Origin: Dryas octopetala
Lineage: Eukaryota > Streptophyta > Magnoliopsida > Rosales > Rosaceae
Direction: 5' to 3'
NCBI GenBank assembly: GCA_963921425.1
Contig: OY992835.1
Span: 25,185,322 to 25,249,321 of the forward strand
DNA length: 64,000 nt
Under the pieces are notes generated by a model. The model made no database searches, was not told the origin of the DNA, and saw only the letters and a program-made list of their open reading frames with translations. Made by a program: the position numbers and the translations under genes. Shown here piece after piece: positions 1 to 13,036 of the stretch (the first letter of the stretch is position 1; each line of letters opens with the position of its first letter).

Positions 1-43
1 GAAATCAAGACCTCTTACCTATAAAGAAAAGACTATGTGCCAT

Positions 44-906
44 TAGGGCTGGGTTTTTTTTGTCAATTTACAAAAAAATACTGATGCCGTACTGATACCA
101 TACCGATCGGTATAGTTTTTTTTTTTTTTTAATTTTTGATATCGGAGTAAATACTGTTCTGTATTGGCTAAAAATGGGATCTAAACGGTATTGATATACT
201 CATACCGACAGTATACCAATCCATACTGATACCATATCTCATTCTATTCTTCTTCTTCTCTGACTTCAGATTTGTAGAAACCAATTCCTTCTTCATTTTT
301 CGATCTGGTTTCTGCATTTCTGAATTCGTTTGTTTCTTTTTTTGGGCCTTTGACTTATGTTTTTTTGGGCCTTTGTCTTATATTTGTTTTGGGCCTTTTG
401 TGTTTTTTTTTTTTTTTTGTAGTAAAACCCAAAATCACACACACCCACAAAATCTCACACTCAGCCACCACTCTCACCATCCATTCGATCCCAGCTCGCT
501 CTCTCTCTCTCTCTCTGATCCCAGTGACCACCATCATCTCAAACTCCCACCACCATCTCAGACCCCCACCACCACCACGAACTCCACCTTTAAACCACTA
601 TCGCCTCCCTCTCTAGCTCTATGTCTTATCTCTCTCTCTCTGTCTTATCTTTTTTTTTTCTCTCTCCCTCTCTCTGTCTTATCTCTCTCCCTCTCTTTGA
701 TTTCTTTAATTTGGTTGTTGCATGTTGGTATTCTTTTCGGCAGCCCAATACCGCTCTGAAATCGCCACTCTCCAACTGATATCGACGTGAACGGTTACTG
801 ATTACTGTCGATACAGTATCAGAACCAAAAACCTTTATCTTGACCTTAATTGGTCGGAATTCGGTATGGGTATTTCGGTACGATAACCGTACCGAACCCA
901 CCCCTA
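44..906 (+). mobile_element. Non-autonomous hAT-like transposon, copy 1
   Basis: The left end reads TAGGGCTGGGT and the right end reads ACCCACCCCTA, which is an 11-bp terminal inverted repeat with one mismatch. The flanks are tgtgccat (36-43) and tatgccat (907-914), an 8-bp target duplication with one mismatch. An 8-bp duplication and TAGGG-type ends fit the hAT superfamily. The subterminal regions carry repeated ATACCGAT/CGGTAT words, and the interior is CT-rich microsatellite DNA (about 500-710). No transposase can be seen; the reading frames inside are low-complexity. A second copy in opposite orientation lies at 29502-31008. Confidence 0.85.
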
Positions 907-1360
907 TATGCCATCACTAAACCAAATAATCATTGGCAAAAAATTCTCATTAAGAAATGGATGGACTTTTGCCTAGAGCTTTTCTATTGGGCAAAGCTGA
1001 AAACTAATAAAGAATATGGGCTTGTCTTTTGTTTAGTCCATTATGGCCCAGCACATGTACTATTATGTAATTTACCAAGAGGGATTGCTGGCCCAAATAC
1101 ATGTACTGCTTTTTCGTCAAAAGAGAAGTCAATCCATAAATACAGCAAATAATAAAATAAGAAATCCTAAGTCCTTAATCCTTATTTGGATTTGACGTCG
1201 CGAAGAAGCAAGAAATTAAAGGAAAGATGAAGGCCGTCTCCTCCTCAACTCAAATTGCTCACCAATATCACGTAACTTGTCCAATACCCAATATAAATAA
1301 ACAAATACAATTCAAAACCCGAAAAAGAACATCCAAAATTGCAGGCTGTTTGTGTCCTCG
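907..1360 (+). promoter_or_regulatory. Upstream region and 5' leader of the FLOE-type gene
   Basis: This stretch between the hAT-like element and the FLOE start codon holds no gene. It contains a TGACGTCG word at about 1193, a typical bZIP-binding core, and an AT-rich leader before the ATG at 1361. No clear TATA box can be assigned. Confidence 0.4.
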
Positions 1361-4139
1361 ATGAATACGACGCCGTTCATGGACAAGCAGATAATGGACC
1401 TGTCACACGGATCGTCGCAGCAGAACAACAACGAGTTCATCGACCTGATGAAGATGAACAACAATCCCCAAGAGAAAGAGCATCCGGTGGGCCACGGCAA
1501 TGGGCTCTCCAAGAAGGAAGAGATCGTGCCCAATTACGATTTCCAGCCCATTCGGCCCGTCGTCGGAGCTTCTTCGCAGTCGCCGAGATTCGATGCCACA
1601 CCCATTTTCCACTCGGTTTGGAGCTCCGCCGAGTCCAAGTCCAACACTACCTCTCCTATCAGAGTAATTAAAAACCCTCACTCTTTTTTTTTCGTCCGTA
1701 CAATAATTTGGTTTATTAGGGTTTATCAATTGGTAAATTTCATGTTTGGATTTAAACCAGTCAAAGTAATCAGAATTGTAAAGTTTTCTGCTCTTTCAGT
1801 GTTTAGTTGGACTTAAATGTTACTTAAAGACTTAAAGTTAATAGTTCAAGTAACTTTGGAAATTTACACCTACCAAAATTCAGCCGGGAAATTATTTTTC
1901 TGCAACAGATTAATCAATTTTAGCCGAAGAATTGATCAAAATTTTATACAACAGGAAAAGGGTAGAAGCCAAATAACAAACTTGGAGGCTGATAGTTATT
2001 GTTTTGCCCTGTTTGTATCCCTTCCCCTTTCCAATGTCGTAGCCTCCCCTTGATTTTCCGAGAAAATCCTTCTGCTGTTTGGTAGGTTTTAGGTACGCAT
2101 TGCTGATTTGATAAATGTATGTGAGCTTTGGCATTTACTTCGTTTACATTTTTACATGGTGCCACTCTCTCCATGATTATACAGAATTATGGTTCTCTCG
2201 ATTCCATTGAACCCGCAAAAGTTATTTTGGAGAAGGACCGAAACGTGCTTGACGCTACAATTGTGTCAGAGATTGACCGGACCATGAAGAAGCATGCTGA
2301 TAGTTTACTACATGTGTTGGAAGGTGTTAGTGCACGACTAACACAACTAGAGAGTAGAACCCGTCACCTTGAGAATTCTGTGGATGATTTGAAGACATCT
2401 GTGGGAAACAATCATGGGAACTCTGATGGAAAGATGAGACTGTTGGAGAATATTCTTAGAGATGTATGTTGCCTCTTTACCCTTCTTTTTGGTTTATCTG
2501 CTTTTGGTATTTTAGTAAAACATACGACTTCTATTAATCTGAAATGAATAGCACTGTTACTATTAGTTTTTTTTGGTCTATGTGGGTGCATGTCTCCTTG
2601 TTATCTTAGAACTAAATAGAGAGTATGGAAGCAGAGTTACGCATCCCTCTTGCTTTCGCCAAATCTGAAAATCTTATAAATCTCCTTGTTATCTTAGACC
2701 TAAATAGAGAGTATGGAAGCAGAGTTAGGCATCCCTCTTGCTTTCACCAAATCTGAAAATCTTGTAAATCATTCAATATTCTAGGCATTGAAATTGTGTT
2801 GTCTTTGGAAGAAAAAATTTCAGTGGCTTTGAAAACATTTTTACCCCATGTCTTGGAGCAAGATCTTGTCAATAAGGTGTACTTGCTTGTTTTTGTATGT
2901 GAAAGCAAGCATTCAGTTGATTTAGCATGAAAATCGAAGCTTAGTTTATCAGCATACTAGCCTATTTGTTTGTTCTGCTTTATTGATCATTCTCTTAGAT
3001 CCATTTGGCTTTTGTCAGGTGCAAACAGGTGTTCAGGTTTTGAAGGATAAGCAAACAATAGTAGAGGCTCAGTTGCAGCTTGTGAAGATGCAGGTATCCA
3101 ATCCCAAGGTAGACCCTCAATCAGAATCTCAGAATGCTATGCAGGTGGATTCTGGGCAGACAGCCGCCTCTGCTCCTCAACAATCTCACCAATATCTTCC
3201 TCCCCATGTGAACCTTCCACCCTCATTTACTGCTGCCTCTGCCCCAAATGCTCCTCCCCAACCTATACCCCAAAGTGTGCCACCTTCAGTTCAACACTCA
3301 AGTCAGTTTTCTCAGAACCAGATCCCTCCTCCCCCTCAGCGAGACTCTTATTTCCCGGCACCTAGTCAAACTCAAGAATCCCCAAATCAGCAATACCAAT
3401 TACCTCCAGGTCAGCAGCCAGTCGCCCCTCCTACAGTACCACCACATCAACAATTTCAACCTACCACTCAACTGCAGTATTCTCAGCCACCACCCCAGAT
3501 GCCTCAACAGCACCCTTCGCATGCACCTGTTAATAATCCCTCTCAACTCCAGCCTACATCAGGCCACCATGCTGAAGAGACACCTTATGTTCCTTCCCAG
3601 AACTACTCCACCAGTGTTCGCCAGCCACATTCTCAGACACCCAGTGGGATCCCCTCCCCTCAACAGTATTATGTTCCAAGTTTCCCTGTATATGAGCCAC
3701 CATCTGGCAGATCCAGTTCAGGGTTTTCTTCTGGGTATGGCTCTCCATCTGGGCCTGGTGAACCATATCATTATGGGTTATCACCTTCCCAATATGGTGG
3801 TACCTCCTCAATGAAACCACAACAACTCTCTTCTTCTGCTACAGCCCAAAGTGGAGGAAGTGGTTACCCACAGCTTCCAACTGCTCGGGTATTACCACAT
3901 GCACTGCCTGCTGCTTCTGGGGCAAGTGGTGGTTCAGGTTCAGCTGGGACTGGAAAAAAGGTTCCCATTGATGATGTGATTGACAAAGTGACGAGCATGG
4001 GTTTTCCGAGAGACCATGTTAGGGCAACAGTTCGGAAGCTGACAGACCCGGCCAGTCAGTTGACCTGAATGTGGTGCTAGATAAGTTAATGAATGATGGG
4101 GAAGTCCAGCCACCTAGAGGGGGTTGGTTTGGTCGGTAG
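1361..4139 (+). CDS. FLOE2: FLOE-type (DUF1421) prion-like protein, frameshifted near the C-terminus
   Basis: Three exons: 1361-1663, 2185-2463 and 3019-4139, joined at GT-AG introns in phase 0. ATG 1361 is preferred over an in-frame GTG at 1352 because the product then begins MNTTPFMDKQIMDLS, the usual family start. Exon 2 encodes a coiled coil (about residues 110-190). Exon 3 encodes a Q/P/S-rich low-complexity tract and a short UBA-like DUF1421 end (VPIDDVIDKVTSMGFPRDHV). In Arabidopsis FLOE1 the coiled-coil, DS-rich and QPS-rich parts drive hydration-dependent phase separation that controls germination under water stress. Here the frame stops at 4066-4068 (protein of 543 residues). The next frame continues with the expected family ending GQSVDLNVVLDKLMNDGEV and WFGR to a TAG at 4137-4139. 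One base is therefore missing near 4048-4052 relative to the family: a real truncation or a sequencing error. Assignment to the FLOE2 branch (At5g14540) rests on neighbourhood and memory. Confidence 0.85.
2593..2768. repeat. 88-bp tandem duplication in FLOE intron 2
   Basis: Two near-identical 88-bp copies (2593-2680 and 2681-2768) sit head to tail, both starting tctccttgttatcttaga. They differ at only a few bases, so the duplication is recent. It lies inside the intron, away from both splice sites. Confidence 0.85.
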
Positions 4140-4930
4140 TATGGTGTGCTTGGTTCGGCCTGATGTATAGGATGGAAGTATCACTTGTTTCTAGGTCCAT
4201 CTATCGCTTCGAATTTATGAGATACGCCTCTTTACTAGCTTTGCGTTTCTCTTATATTTTCTTTCTGAGGGTTTCCATTGCTTGCGCTTGTTTTGAACCT
4301 ACTTTCTTGCTTGCCCAGCTCTCATTTGTGTATTTACTCGTATGAAAGTGGATAATTGAGCTATATTTCTGTTCTTTGTTTTTCTTATACAATAATTTTT
4401 TCTTTGGATGCAATGTAAATGTTATTGCTGGTGAAGTATTGCGGCATTTTCCTTTTAGCATTTTTGGAGTCATTTTTTTTTTTTTTGAAGGAAACATTTT
4501 TTTTTTTTGAAGGAAACATTTTTCAAGTCTTTATATCACTCTGCGTTGGTTGGACGAGGTGACGTCTATATTGTTAAGGTGTCATTAAGAAAACAAGAAT
4601 ATAAAACAAAATAAAATTTGATTGGAGAAAAAAAACCCTTTCTCTAGATACAGGAAACAAAATAAAAAAATACATTGACCAAATTAAATAAGATAAGAAA
4701 GCCTCCATTCCAAACTTGTGCGGACACACCCCACCAAAAAGGGGTAAAAGAAAAATAAAATAAAAAAGAAGAGAATTTTAACTTTTTAAGATACTTTTAC
4801 AATTTCCATAATGTTATAGGAGGCAGTGCAATTTCCAATTCTAATTTTCGTCCACACTTTATTTTATTTATTCCATTTTTTTTGGTACATCGTCGTCTCT
4901 CTCAAAAAACCTGTTTGCTCGGCACAGCTC
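4140..4930. other. FLOE 3' UTR and FLOE/C3H41-like intergenic DNA
   Basis: No gene is seen. The first 300-350 bp are probably the FLOE 3' UTR. Near 4468-4520 the run tttttttttgaaggaaacat is duplicated in tandem. The rest is AT-rich and leads into the pyrimidine-rich leader of the next gene. Confidence 0.4.
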
Positions 4931-4939
4931 CAAACCCCC

Positions 4940-6973
4940 AAACAAGTCACAGTCGCAAAACCTCTCTCTCGCTCTCGCATATTGCTGCCCCTCCAAATCT
5001 CTGTCTCACAACAGCCTTCAATAAACCCCCCTCGAATACCTCTTTAATACGATCCTGCCCCCTGCCCCCTGCCCCCTGCCCCCTTCTCTCTGCAACTCTT
5101 TTTCTTCCCAAAATTTCCTTCCATGCCCTGCGCGCATTGTTTCGCGCTATGCAGCGAAGTTGAATCAATCTCTACGTATGAAGTTTGAGGTGGCATTTCT
5201 CGCTCAATTCTTCTAGAAGAATCTGTAAGAGTTTTATTATTGATTCTTTCATATTATTCTTATTTTTCATCCAAACCTAAATAATTATCGGCTAATGCAA
5301 TTCATAGGGATTTAACTTTTAAAATTATAGAGAGTTTATTGGATTTCTTAACGTTTCTATATGTAATTGTAAAAACCTATGGCTTTTAGGAGCTTAATAT
5401 GATGGTACGTACGTATATGTATAAATAGTTTCAGTTATTGATGAGTGTTTTCTGTTTGGGTTATCGCTTAATTTCTTGATTATGTTTGTTGCTTGCTTCT
5501 AATGTGGTCAACTGCTTTGTGTATTAAGGATTTTTTTTATAGAATGTGGATTTTAGTGGTTAACGATCATCAATAATTTTTATTGGGGAAGATGAAATGA
5601 AGTACTGAATTTAAATGCAATTCATGATGTCAATTCAATCAATTCTGATTGGCATTTTAAGTAACTTCTAAATTTGAGTTGGTACAATGTTGTTAAGTTG
5701 ATACTATTATGGTGCGAGGATTTTGTTGTGCTGGCACGTCAAATGTTTTTCATGTTTAATACCTGAATATTGAAATTGGGTAACTTTTTTGAATTACTTA
5801 TAGTGTTCTAACCTAGACACTCACAGTAATTGTGATTGTGCCATTATAATTACTTCTGTTTAGGTCAATATGGCATATTGGTATTTTTTGAGGATAGAAT
5901 TTTCTTGTAGATACTTTTTTCTTCTTGTTTTTATCATCATCAATTCATCCTTACAGTTATATTAGTTTGAATTTGTGTTGAGGATTTGATTAAATTGTGT
6001 AGCCCATTCATGTAAAAGACTAGGAGTCTCTGAACCATGTTATTGCTAAGTATAAACTATAAACTTTATAATAAATGTGATGAAAATATTGTTAGCCTTT
6101 TGGTCTATGGCTTTTATATGTACATTACTTTTGATGCTTATCGTTCTTATGGTCTTTAGGTTGCTTGGCTTTTCAACCATGGTTTATCTGATGCTACCAC
6201 TGTATGCATGTTTTCCATTTAATAGACAGCTTATGTATCAAAATATGAAAGTACGCACAAAAATTAAGCAGAATTTCATTCAAGAACAAAAATGAAACAG
6301 AAAAACATTCAACGTGCTCAGGATCTAGTAATTGTGTTTGGGATTCATTCTCGCTTATGACCTTTAACATAGGAAGCAGCAAACACTTGGTTAGATTTGG
6401 TCCTTATCCACCTAACATTCAAGTTCCATTGTATCACATGGAATTGGTAAAACCGTAAAAGTATGAGGGATACAATTTACAGGTAGGGAGAGAATAGTAT
6501 AGAAATCACTTGCGGTAGTTGTCCAGGAGTAAGAGAATACATTTTTTTATTTAGCTGGATTTGGTAGCTGGGGCATAAGTTGACCAGAGAAGCAGTACGA
6601 TGAAATATGAGTTTTTAGAAGTGTATGGAATTAAAAACCTTTTTCTGTTTATTTTCTTTATTTTTCATGAGGCAAAGAATAAAGATGATTGGTATTCATT
6701 TATTCAATAGACTTGTGGGATTATTTGTATTAAAAGAATAAAGAACTGAATTAATTAACCTCATGTCTACTGCCAATTTGTTTTATTGTTTTAGTCAGTT
6801 TGAGATATTTAAATGTTACTCTATTTTTTTTTTATTTACTACTTCAATTATTCTCTCTTTCTAGGTTTCTTCACTGGAGTTTCTATAGACAAACAAGTGA
6901 TTTGGTTGCTGCAACTGAGACTTTGGAACTTTGAGTGACATAAAACAACATTCTATTGATTTCAAGGGATTAA
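4940..6973 (+). promoter_or_regulatory. 5' leader of the C3H41-like gene with a 1.6-kb leader intron
   Basis: A CT-rich segment from about 4940 looks like a transcribed leader. A donor CT|GTAAGA at 5225 pairs with an acceptor TTTCTAG ending at 6864 after an AT-rich 1.64-kb stretch, giving a leader intron of 5225-6864. The exon part holds four CCCCC runs (5058-5083) and three short upstream reading frames: 5123-5188 (21 residues), 5150-5164 and 5177-5215. Exon 2 of the leader then runs to the start codon at 6974. Splice positions are read by eye. Confidence 0.5.
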
Positions 6974-9900
6974 ATGGAGTTAAAAGTTTCATCTCCAAAA
7001 CCAGGGGGGCTTTCTCCTTCTGATTGTGTTAGTGATCCTGAGGAGAAGGAAGTCAGTGATGATGATGATGATGATCGAAACCACAAACATCGTAGACGAG
7101 AGACTCGTTCTCAGTCTTTGGAGAGAGATGCTCTTGATCAAGTTATAACAAGGCCATACAGAAAGAGAAACAAACCTTTTGTGAATGGACACTCTTTCAG
7201 AGATAATGATTCTCAAGCAAGTACAACATGGAAAAATTACAATTCCACTCCACTTGAGAAAGACTTTTCTGTAAAATTTGATAGAAGACGCCCGGGGTCA
7301 GCATTACTGCCTCGAGCACCTTTCGATTTAAATCAAAGACTCCGTGCAGGCCAAGGATTTCCTGGAGACCCTGGTCCTGGTAGGGGAAGAGGAAGGGACT
7401 CTGGATCATGGAGCCAACGTGATTCTAGGTTCAACTCTGACATTGCTTCTCAAATGGTTCAGCAGGGCCCCATTCCACCAAGTCTTTTTGCTGGGCGGGG
7501 ATTGCCGAATGTTTCCAATGCACAGAGTGCATCCTGGGGTGCATTTGGATTGATTCCAGGAATACCAAATGGTGGCATGGATACACTACATTCCATTGGC
7601 TTGCAAGGAACACTCAGACCACCAATCCATTCTTCATTGAACATGGGCATTCCTCGCCAAAGATGTAGAGACTTTGAGGAGCGTGGGTTTTGTCTAAGAG
7701 GGGACATGTGCCCAATGGAGCATGGTGTGAATCGAATTGTTGTTGAAGATGTTCAGGTACATTTATTGTGTATTTCCTGTTGCTAGAACATCAATGGTTT
7801 ATTTGACATTGTACAATGACTTTAAAAGTAGAAAATAAAAAAAGAATTGTGGCGATGCATCTTTGTTGGCTGAGGATCACCATATCTACTGGGTGTACAA
7901 GTGTTCTACGAGAAAAAGTTGCCTTCAGTGTAGCACTTTTTTCTTGTCAATTAATAATGTTATTTGATATTTTTGACTTTTTAAGTATATCCAACAAATA
8001 TCTGCTTGGCTGGAACCTGAGTGTTTGCTGCAGTACTTAGAGAGATGATGTGTCTCATGTTTCTGCATTAGGATTCAATATTTTGGATACGTAATCTCTT
8101 TTATTGACATTCTAGCATAATTTAAGGTTTTATTCTATTGTATTGTCTGCACCATGACTGTCTTCATTCTCAGTCATTACACCTGAATGCTTAATTTTAT
8201 ACTATAGTTGCATTGGCATGTGTAGTTCATATTTGGCATTGAAATCTTTAGGTTGTGACTTGATGGATGCCAATTTCAGGTTGTGCATGTATCCACACAC
8301 ACCTGCTTCTGCTAGTCTGTTCATGGTATTCTCATTATTGAATGATTATCAATCTTTGGATGTTTCTTTGTGTTAAGAGATCAATCTTGTCACTTTAGTA
8401 CACTTCCTGGATGCTGACCATGTTTTTTATGCTACCTAACTTACCTTGCCATTGGTCAAATGGTTAGCAGGTGGTTATTACTTTTGGAATTATGATTACA
8501 TGTTATATTTAATTGATCTGATTATAACATAAATGGTTGTGTTTTGCTTAAAATCATTCATTTGAGTATCATGCTGGGTCTTCTCTTGGCTGAATATTTC
8601 TTTTTATCTTTAAGCTTCATTCTTTGTTGGCCTGTATTTTTATTGAAGTCCTATTTTTCCCCAAATTACAGAGTCTTTCTCAGTTCAACCTTCCTGTGTC
8701 ACTTCCAAGTGCACACTTACTGGGGAAACCCACTGGCCCTGGATCTCTACCATCAGTGAGTGCATCTTCAACTACATTGATGAATAGCAAAGGATTGCAT
8801 GGCAAAACGAGCAAGTCTGGTGTCACTGATGATGGTTTGGGCTTGAATGGTCCATATTCTGGTTCTGGTTGTCTGGGTGGAGCTGATTTGTATGACCCTG
8901 ATCAACCTCTGTGGAATAATAATTGTCCTGAAACCTCAAATGCACTTCTAGGCCTGCAGTCGCCCAGGAATGATGAAACTGAATCCTTGTTGGATGATGA
9001 TCCTTCTGACCGTCATCAAGCCAGGTTATGTGCTAGTGCTGATAATGAATGCTCAGTCAGAAGCGTTGGGACTGCTACCAGTTCACAGAGTACAAGTATG
9101 TCTGTCTGGGGTAGAATTGGTGGTTCAAAAAGTAGATTAGATGGGAAGGAGAAAATTGATCCTATGATAAATTCTTCAGATTATATTGAGAGTGATACTA
9201 AGGAAGGTAAGGAGGCATCAGTCAGCATTCAAAATCCGCCACGTCAAGGAAAGCGTATCATTGCAGAGGATGCTGGCCCAAAACCCATTGATTCATTACC
9301 CAAGACACAGTTTGATACTATGCGTAACATTCGGAAACCATCTCAAAAAGCATTACGTACTTTATTTGTCAATGGCATTCCTCAGAAAAGCAACAAAAGG
9401 GAGACTCTCCTTTCTCATTTCCAAAAATTTGGGGAGGTCATTGACATTTATATTCCTTTAAACAGTGAACGAGCTTTTGTCCAGTTTTCAAAGAGGGAAG
9501 AGGCTGAAGCTGCTTTAAAAGCACCTGATGCTGTAATGGGTAACCGCTTTATCAAGTTGTGGTGGGCAAATCGTGATAGCATTCCTGATGATGGCACAGG
9601 CACTTCTAACATTGTTTCTGGAACTCCCCATGGTGTTACAGCTGTTTCAATTGCACCCAATTCATCTGTTGCTAGTATCAGCAAGGATAATCTTCAATCT
9701 GCTGCTCCAAAGGGTAGTATTGCCCATGCATCTGATGCTTCTCTACCTTCCTCTGATAACTCTAGGCCTGCCATCTCAAATGGTCCCAAGGCCCCACCTT
9801 TGCAGAAAAAGCTAGAGAGTTTAGAGCAGTTAAAGGAGGAACTTCGCAAGAAGCAGGAAATGCTGGCCCAGAAACGGAACGACTTTCGTCGCCAGTTGGA

Positions 9901-11396
9901 CAAACTTGAGAAACAAGTAAAACGAAGTGTCCTTATCTTGAATCTTTGATTTCTAGCTATTGTTACTTGGTATCAGGCATATAATCTTTGCTTACTTTAA
10001 GAACTTTGTTATGCTATACTGCTATGTCATTGAGCCTTACAATACTTCATTGCTAAGACGTTGTCTTTTTGATTGGTTTCAAAGCAACACTAGAAAGGGT
10101 TTGAGATTTATTTATATAAAGATGAGGATGCAAATTTGTTAGTGAGGTACTGATAATATTTTTATCATTCTTATTCAGCTATTCTCAAGTTTTGATCTTT
10201 TGCAGGCTACTGGACCCAAGGGTGAGGCAGACACAGAGCAAGCTGCTAAGAGACCCAAAGTGGGAATAGCAGCTGATGTTGATAAAGTTGCTACTCCAAG
10301 GTCCTCAAATCCTCCTCCTGTGGTAGCATTGCATGCTGATATGTTGACTGATAAGAACAAATCAGGGGAGAACATTGTCTCCCACAGTCCTAAATCCAAT
10401 ACCGCTACGGTGCTGCAGCAATCCACTAACTTGAAGCAGCAGACAATTCGTCCATTAGGACCAGTAGGGGCTCCTTCTCCAATGAATAGATACAAATTAG
10501 ACAACCGTCCTACTGGATTTAGAATTCTTCCACCTTTACCAGCTGGATTTGCAAATGTGAGTCTCTCTCTCTCTCTCCCCCCCCCCCCCCTTTCTTTAAA
10601 AAATCATTATACACACGCACGACGTTGCACGTGCTAGTTTACAAGCATAAATTCAGGTCAATGCATATATAACTTGTGCATTTATTTATGATCATTTGGT
10701 TATTTTAACTTATGTAATTAGGAAAAAAAGTCGAGAAAAAAATATTATCTTATTAAATATTTTATATGGAAAAAGTTAAAAAGAACCCATGGAATAGTTG
10801 AGAAATTTGTTATAGTGGGAGCCTGTATTTATTTATTTTTTTTTTCCAATTATGAATTCAAATGCCTTATCAGTTGGTCTTGGTGTAGTTTTATCTATGT
10901 ATCAATGAAAGGTAAACTGATGTTTTATGTCTTCTAGGTTGCTGTTATGAAGGAACACTTTTCACCCTATGGTGATCTTTCTAATGCGGAGTTAGAAGAT
11001 CTGGACTCCCGTGATTGTAGTAGTGAGTTGGAGGCATCAAAAGATTGCTCAGCTCGTATTACTTTCACAACACGCCGTTCAGCTGAGAAAGCATTTCTCA
11101 ATGGTAAATGCTGGGAAGGGCACGATTTAAAATTCATATGGCTGACATCTAATATTTCCAGCAATGACCGTAGTGGCAAAGAAACTTCCCCATCCACCAC
11201 TCCTAAGGGGTCATTAATAGCTGATGTTCAGCCTGCAGATAAAGTAGCATCCCAGGAAGTTGCTGCAACAGGAAATGGAGAACCTGAACATGAAAGAAAA
11301 AATGGTGTTGAGCACAAGGAACCGGGTGAACATTCCCAATCTAGTCCAAGCACAACATCTGGTGAGAAAGAGTCATCTAAAGGCGATGTAATTTAG
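6974..11396 (+). CDS. C3H41: CCCH zinc-finger and RRM protein, AtC3H41 / RBM26-27 type
   Basis: Exons are 6974-7756, 8672-9916, 10206-10556 and 10938-11396, all joined in phase 0, giving about 945 residues. In order the protein has an acidic and basic N-terminus with an aspartate run; an RG-rich part (GPGRGRGRDSG); one CCCH finger near residues 225-250 (CRDFEERGFCLRGDMCPMEH, spacing C-x8-C-x5-C-x3-H); a first RRM (about 490-565, TLFVNGIPQ and RAFVQFSKREEAEAAL); a charged coiled coil at about 640-675; and a second RRM-like fold near the C-terminus (VAVMKEHFSPYGDL, ARITFTTRRSAEKAF). This layout matches Arabidopsis C3H41 and human RBM26/RBM27. RBM26/27 are nuclear RNA-binding factors linked to poly(A)-tail exosome targeting; the same role in plants is inferred. 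It is transcribed towards the PPR gene. Confidence 0.88.
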
Positions 11397-13036
11397 ACAT
11401 GGGCTAATTTTCAGATTTGTACAGTCAGGTAAATGTTAAATCTGAGGAACTCTAATTTTCCAGGAAACCTGCTTTAGTAATCGTTTAAAGTCTATTTTCC
11501 AGTGGTTTCTTATTGTATGCATGGGATATGTAAAAAGGGAATTTCCTTATTTTTGACTGCCACACGAGGATAGTTGAGTTGTGTATCTTGTTGTCTTTTG
11601 CTTAGATATGCCTAGGACCAAAGCATTAAAGTCGAAAATTCTGTTGAAATTATTTAAATGGTTACATAGAAAATATTTCGGATCTGGTTCCCGTTCAGTT
11701 TGTTGTTACTTGTTAGACCTTATGTTAGTTGATCCAGGAATTTCATTCGATGCTATTACCTTTGAGTATATCTGCTCTGTGAAAACAGTTTTTCTGCTGG
11801 TGCCTTTCACATTGGTATTGGAAAGATTCAAATGTGTTAAACAATTTCCTGATGATTTTGTTTTGTGTATTACAAAAAAGAAAATCTTGTGTGTGTTGGG
11901 TGGCAGACCCAGCTCCAACTTCAAAATTGGGGCTCCATACAAATAGCCCCATTGACTAAAACTATTGACCAGACTTGACTTGGCCGCCCAACTAACCATC
12001 TTTAACTCTGCCACGCTGTTCTCACGTTTTCCTATCAATGGTTTCGATGTTTCACTAATTCAAACATAATTTCACTTGATTAATAGTTTTAATTGGCAGC
12101 AAGATAGATAAATAAAATCTAAACAACATGAAAGCATTACTCCCACGAACTAAACATAACGCGTTAACTTGAGAAATCACATCTCATGATCTATTTTTCT
12201 AATTGTTGACTTTTAACATTTCAATTTATCCATGGCGTTCTTATAAAAAAAATTTGTTCACAGTGGCTTCCTACATAGTAAATACAGAGGACCCCCAAGC
12301 AAGGTTTCAAGCAGAACCATATATGTATATGGAACTCAAAACTACTTCCTAACCGTCTAACCTTAGTCAATATTTATAAGGACTCAAAACTTGCAATTTG
12401 ATTTACATTAACATATAATGACCTTATTTTCTCAATCTACACCTACAAGTATAATTTCCAAGGTCATAGCAACTTTGTTTCCTCATTACATCTAATATCT
12501 GGAGTGAAGGGCATGAGCTTCAGGGATGTGCTGCAGCCAGGAATTTCATTGCTTTAAATGACAAACATGGCCAATTAGGATCTTTATGTGAATCCTAACA
12601 TAGTGCAGAGCTTGCATGCTAGAAAAGATCATTGATGAGATAACTCACGTTCTATAGCAGCAATTGAAGACACCAACCTTTTCCATTTGGTGCCCATTTG
12701 GCCCTAATTTTCTATTAGGAGCCATAAAAAAAGAATAGATGCCATGATCCTTCAACAAGTCAGGATAGACAGCGACTCCATAAATCAGCTGTTCCTCAAA
12801 CGTGGGGTTCCTCAACTATGCCATGCTTTACAGCCCAAGCCCTTACCTTGTTCACATTATCCACCAAGAAGAACAATGTCTGGTGTCTACTCTATATTCA
12901 CCACAGTAAACGCATATCATGGAGTACGGTGAAAGCATGTTGCACCTAGAATATAGGACACAGGAAACATTTAAATCCCTCAGACCATCTGCCTAGGAAG
13001 ACAAGGCATTTCTGCCCAACATTCTTCTTTGTATGT
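11397..13036. other. Convergent 3' region between the C3H41-like and PPR genes
   Basis: No gene is supported. The two flanking genes converge here, so the outer few hundred bases on each side are probably 3' UTRs. Open frames at 11581-11946 (+) and 11706-12038 (-) have no domain and read like chance frames. Confidence 0.5.

Noticed and set aside
1352-1360. Earlier in-frame start for the FLOE gene
   Set aside because: The codon is GTG, not ATG; the ATG at 1361 gives the normal family N-terminus.
11581-12038. Open frames of 110-121 codons between the C3H41-like and PPR genes
   Set aside because: No domain, no homology recognised, and overlapping frames on opposite strands; probably 3' UTR or spacer.
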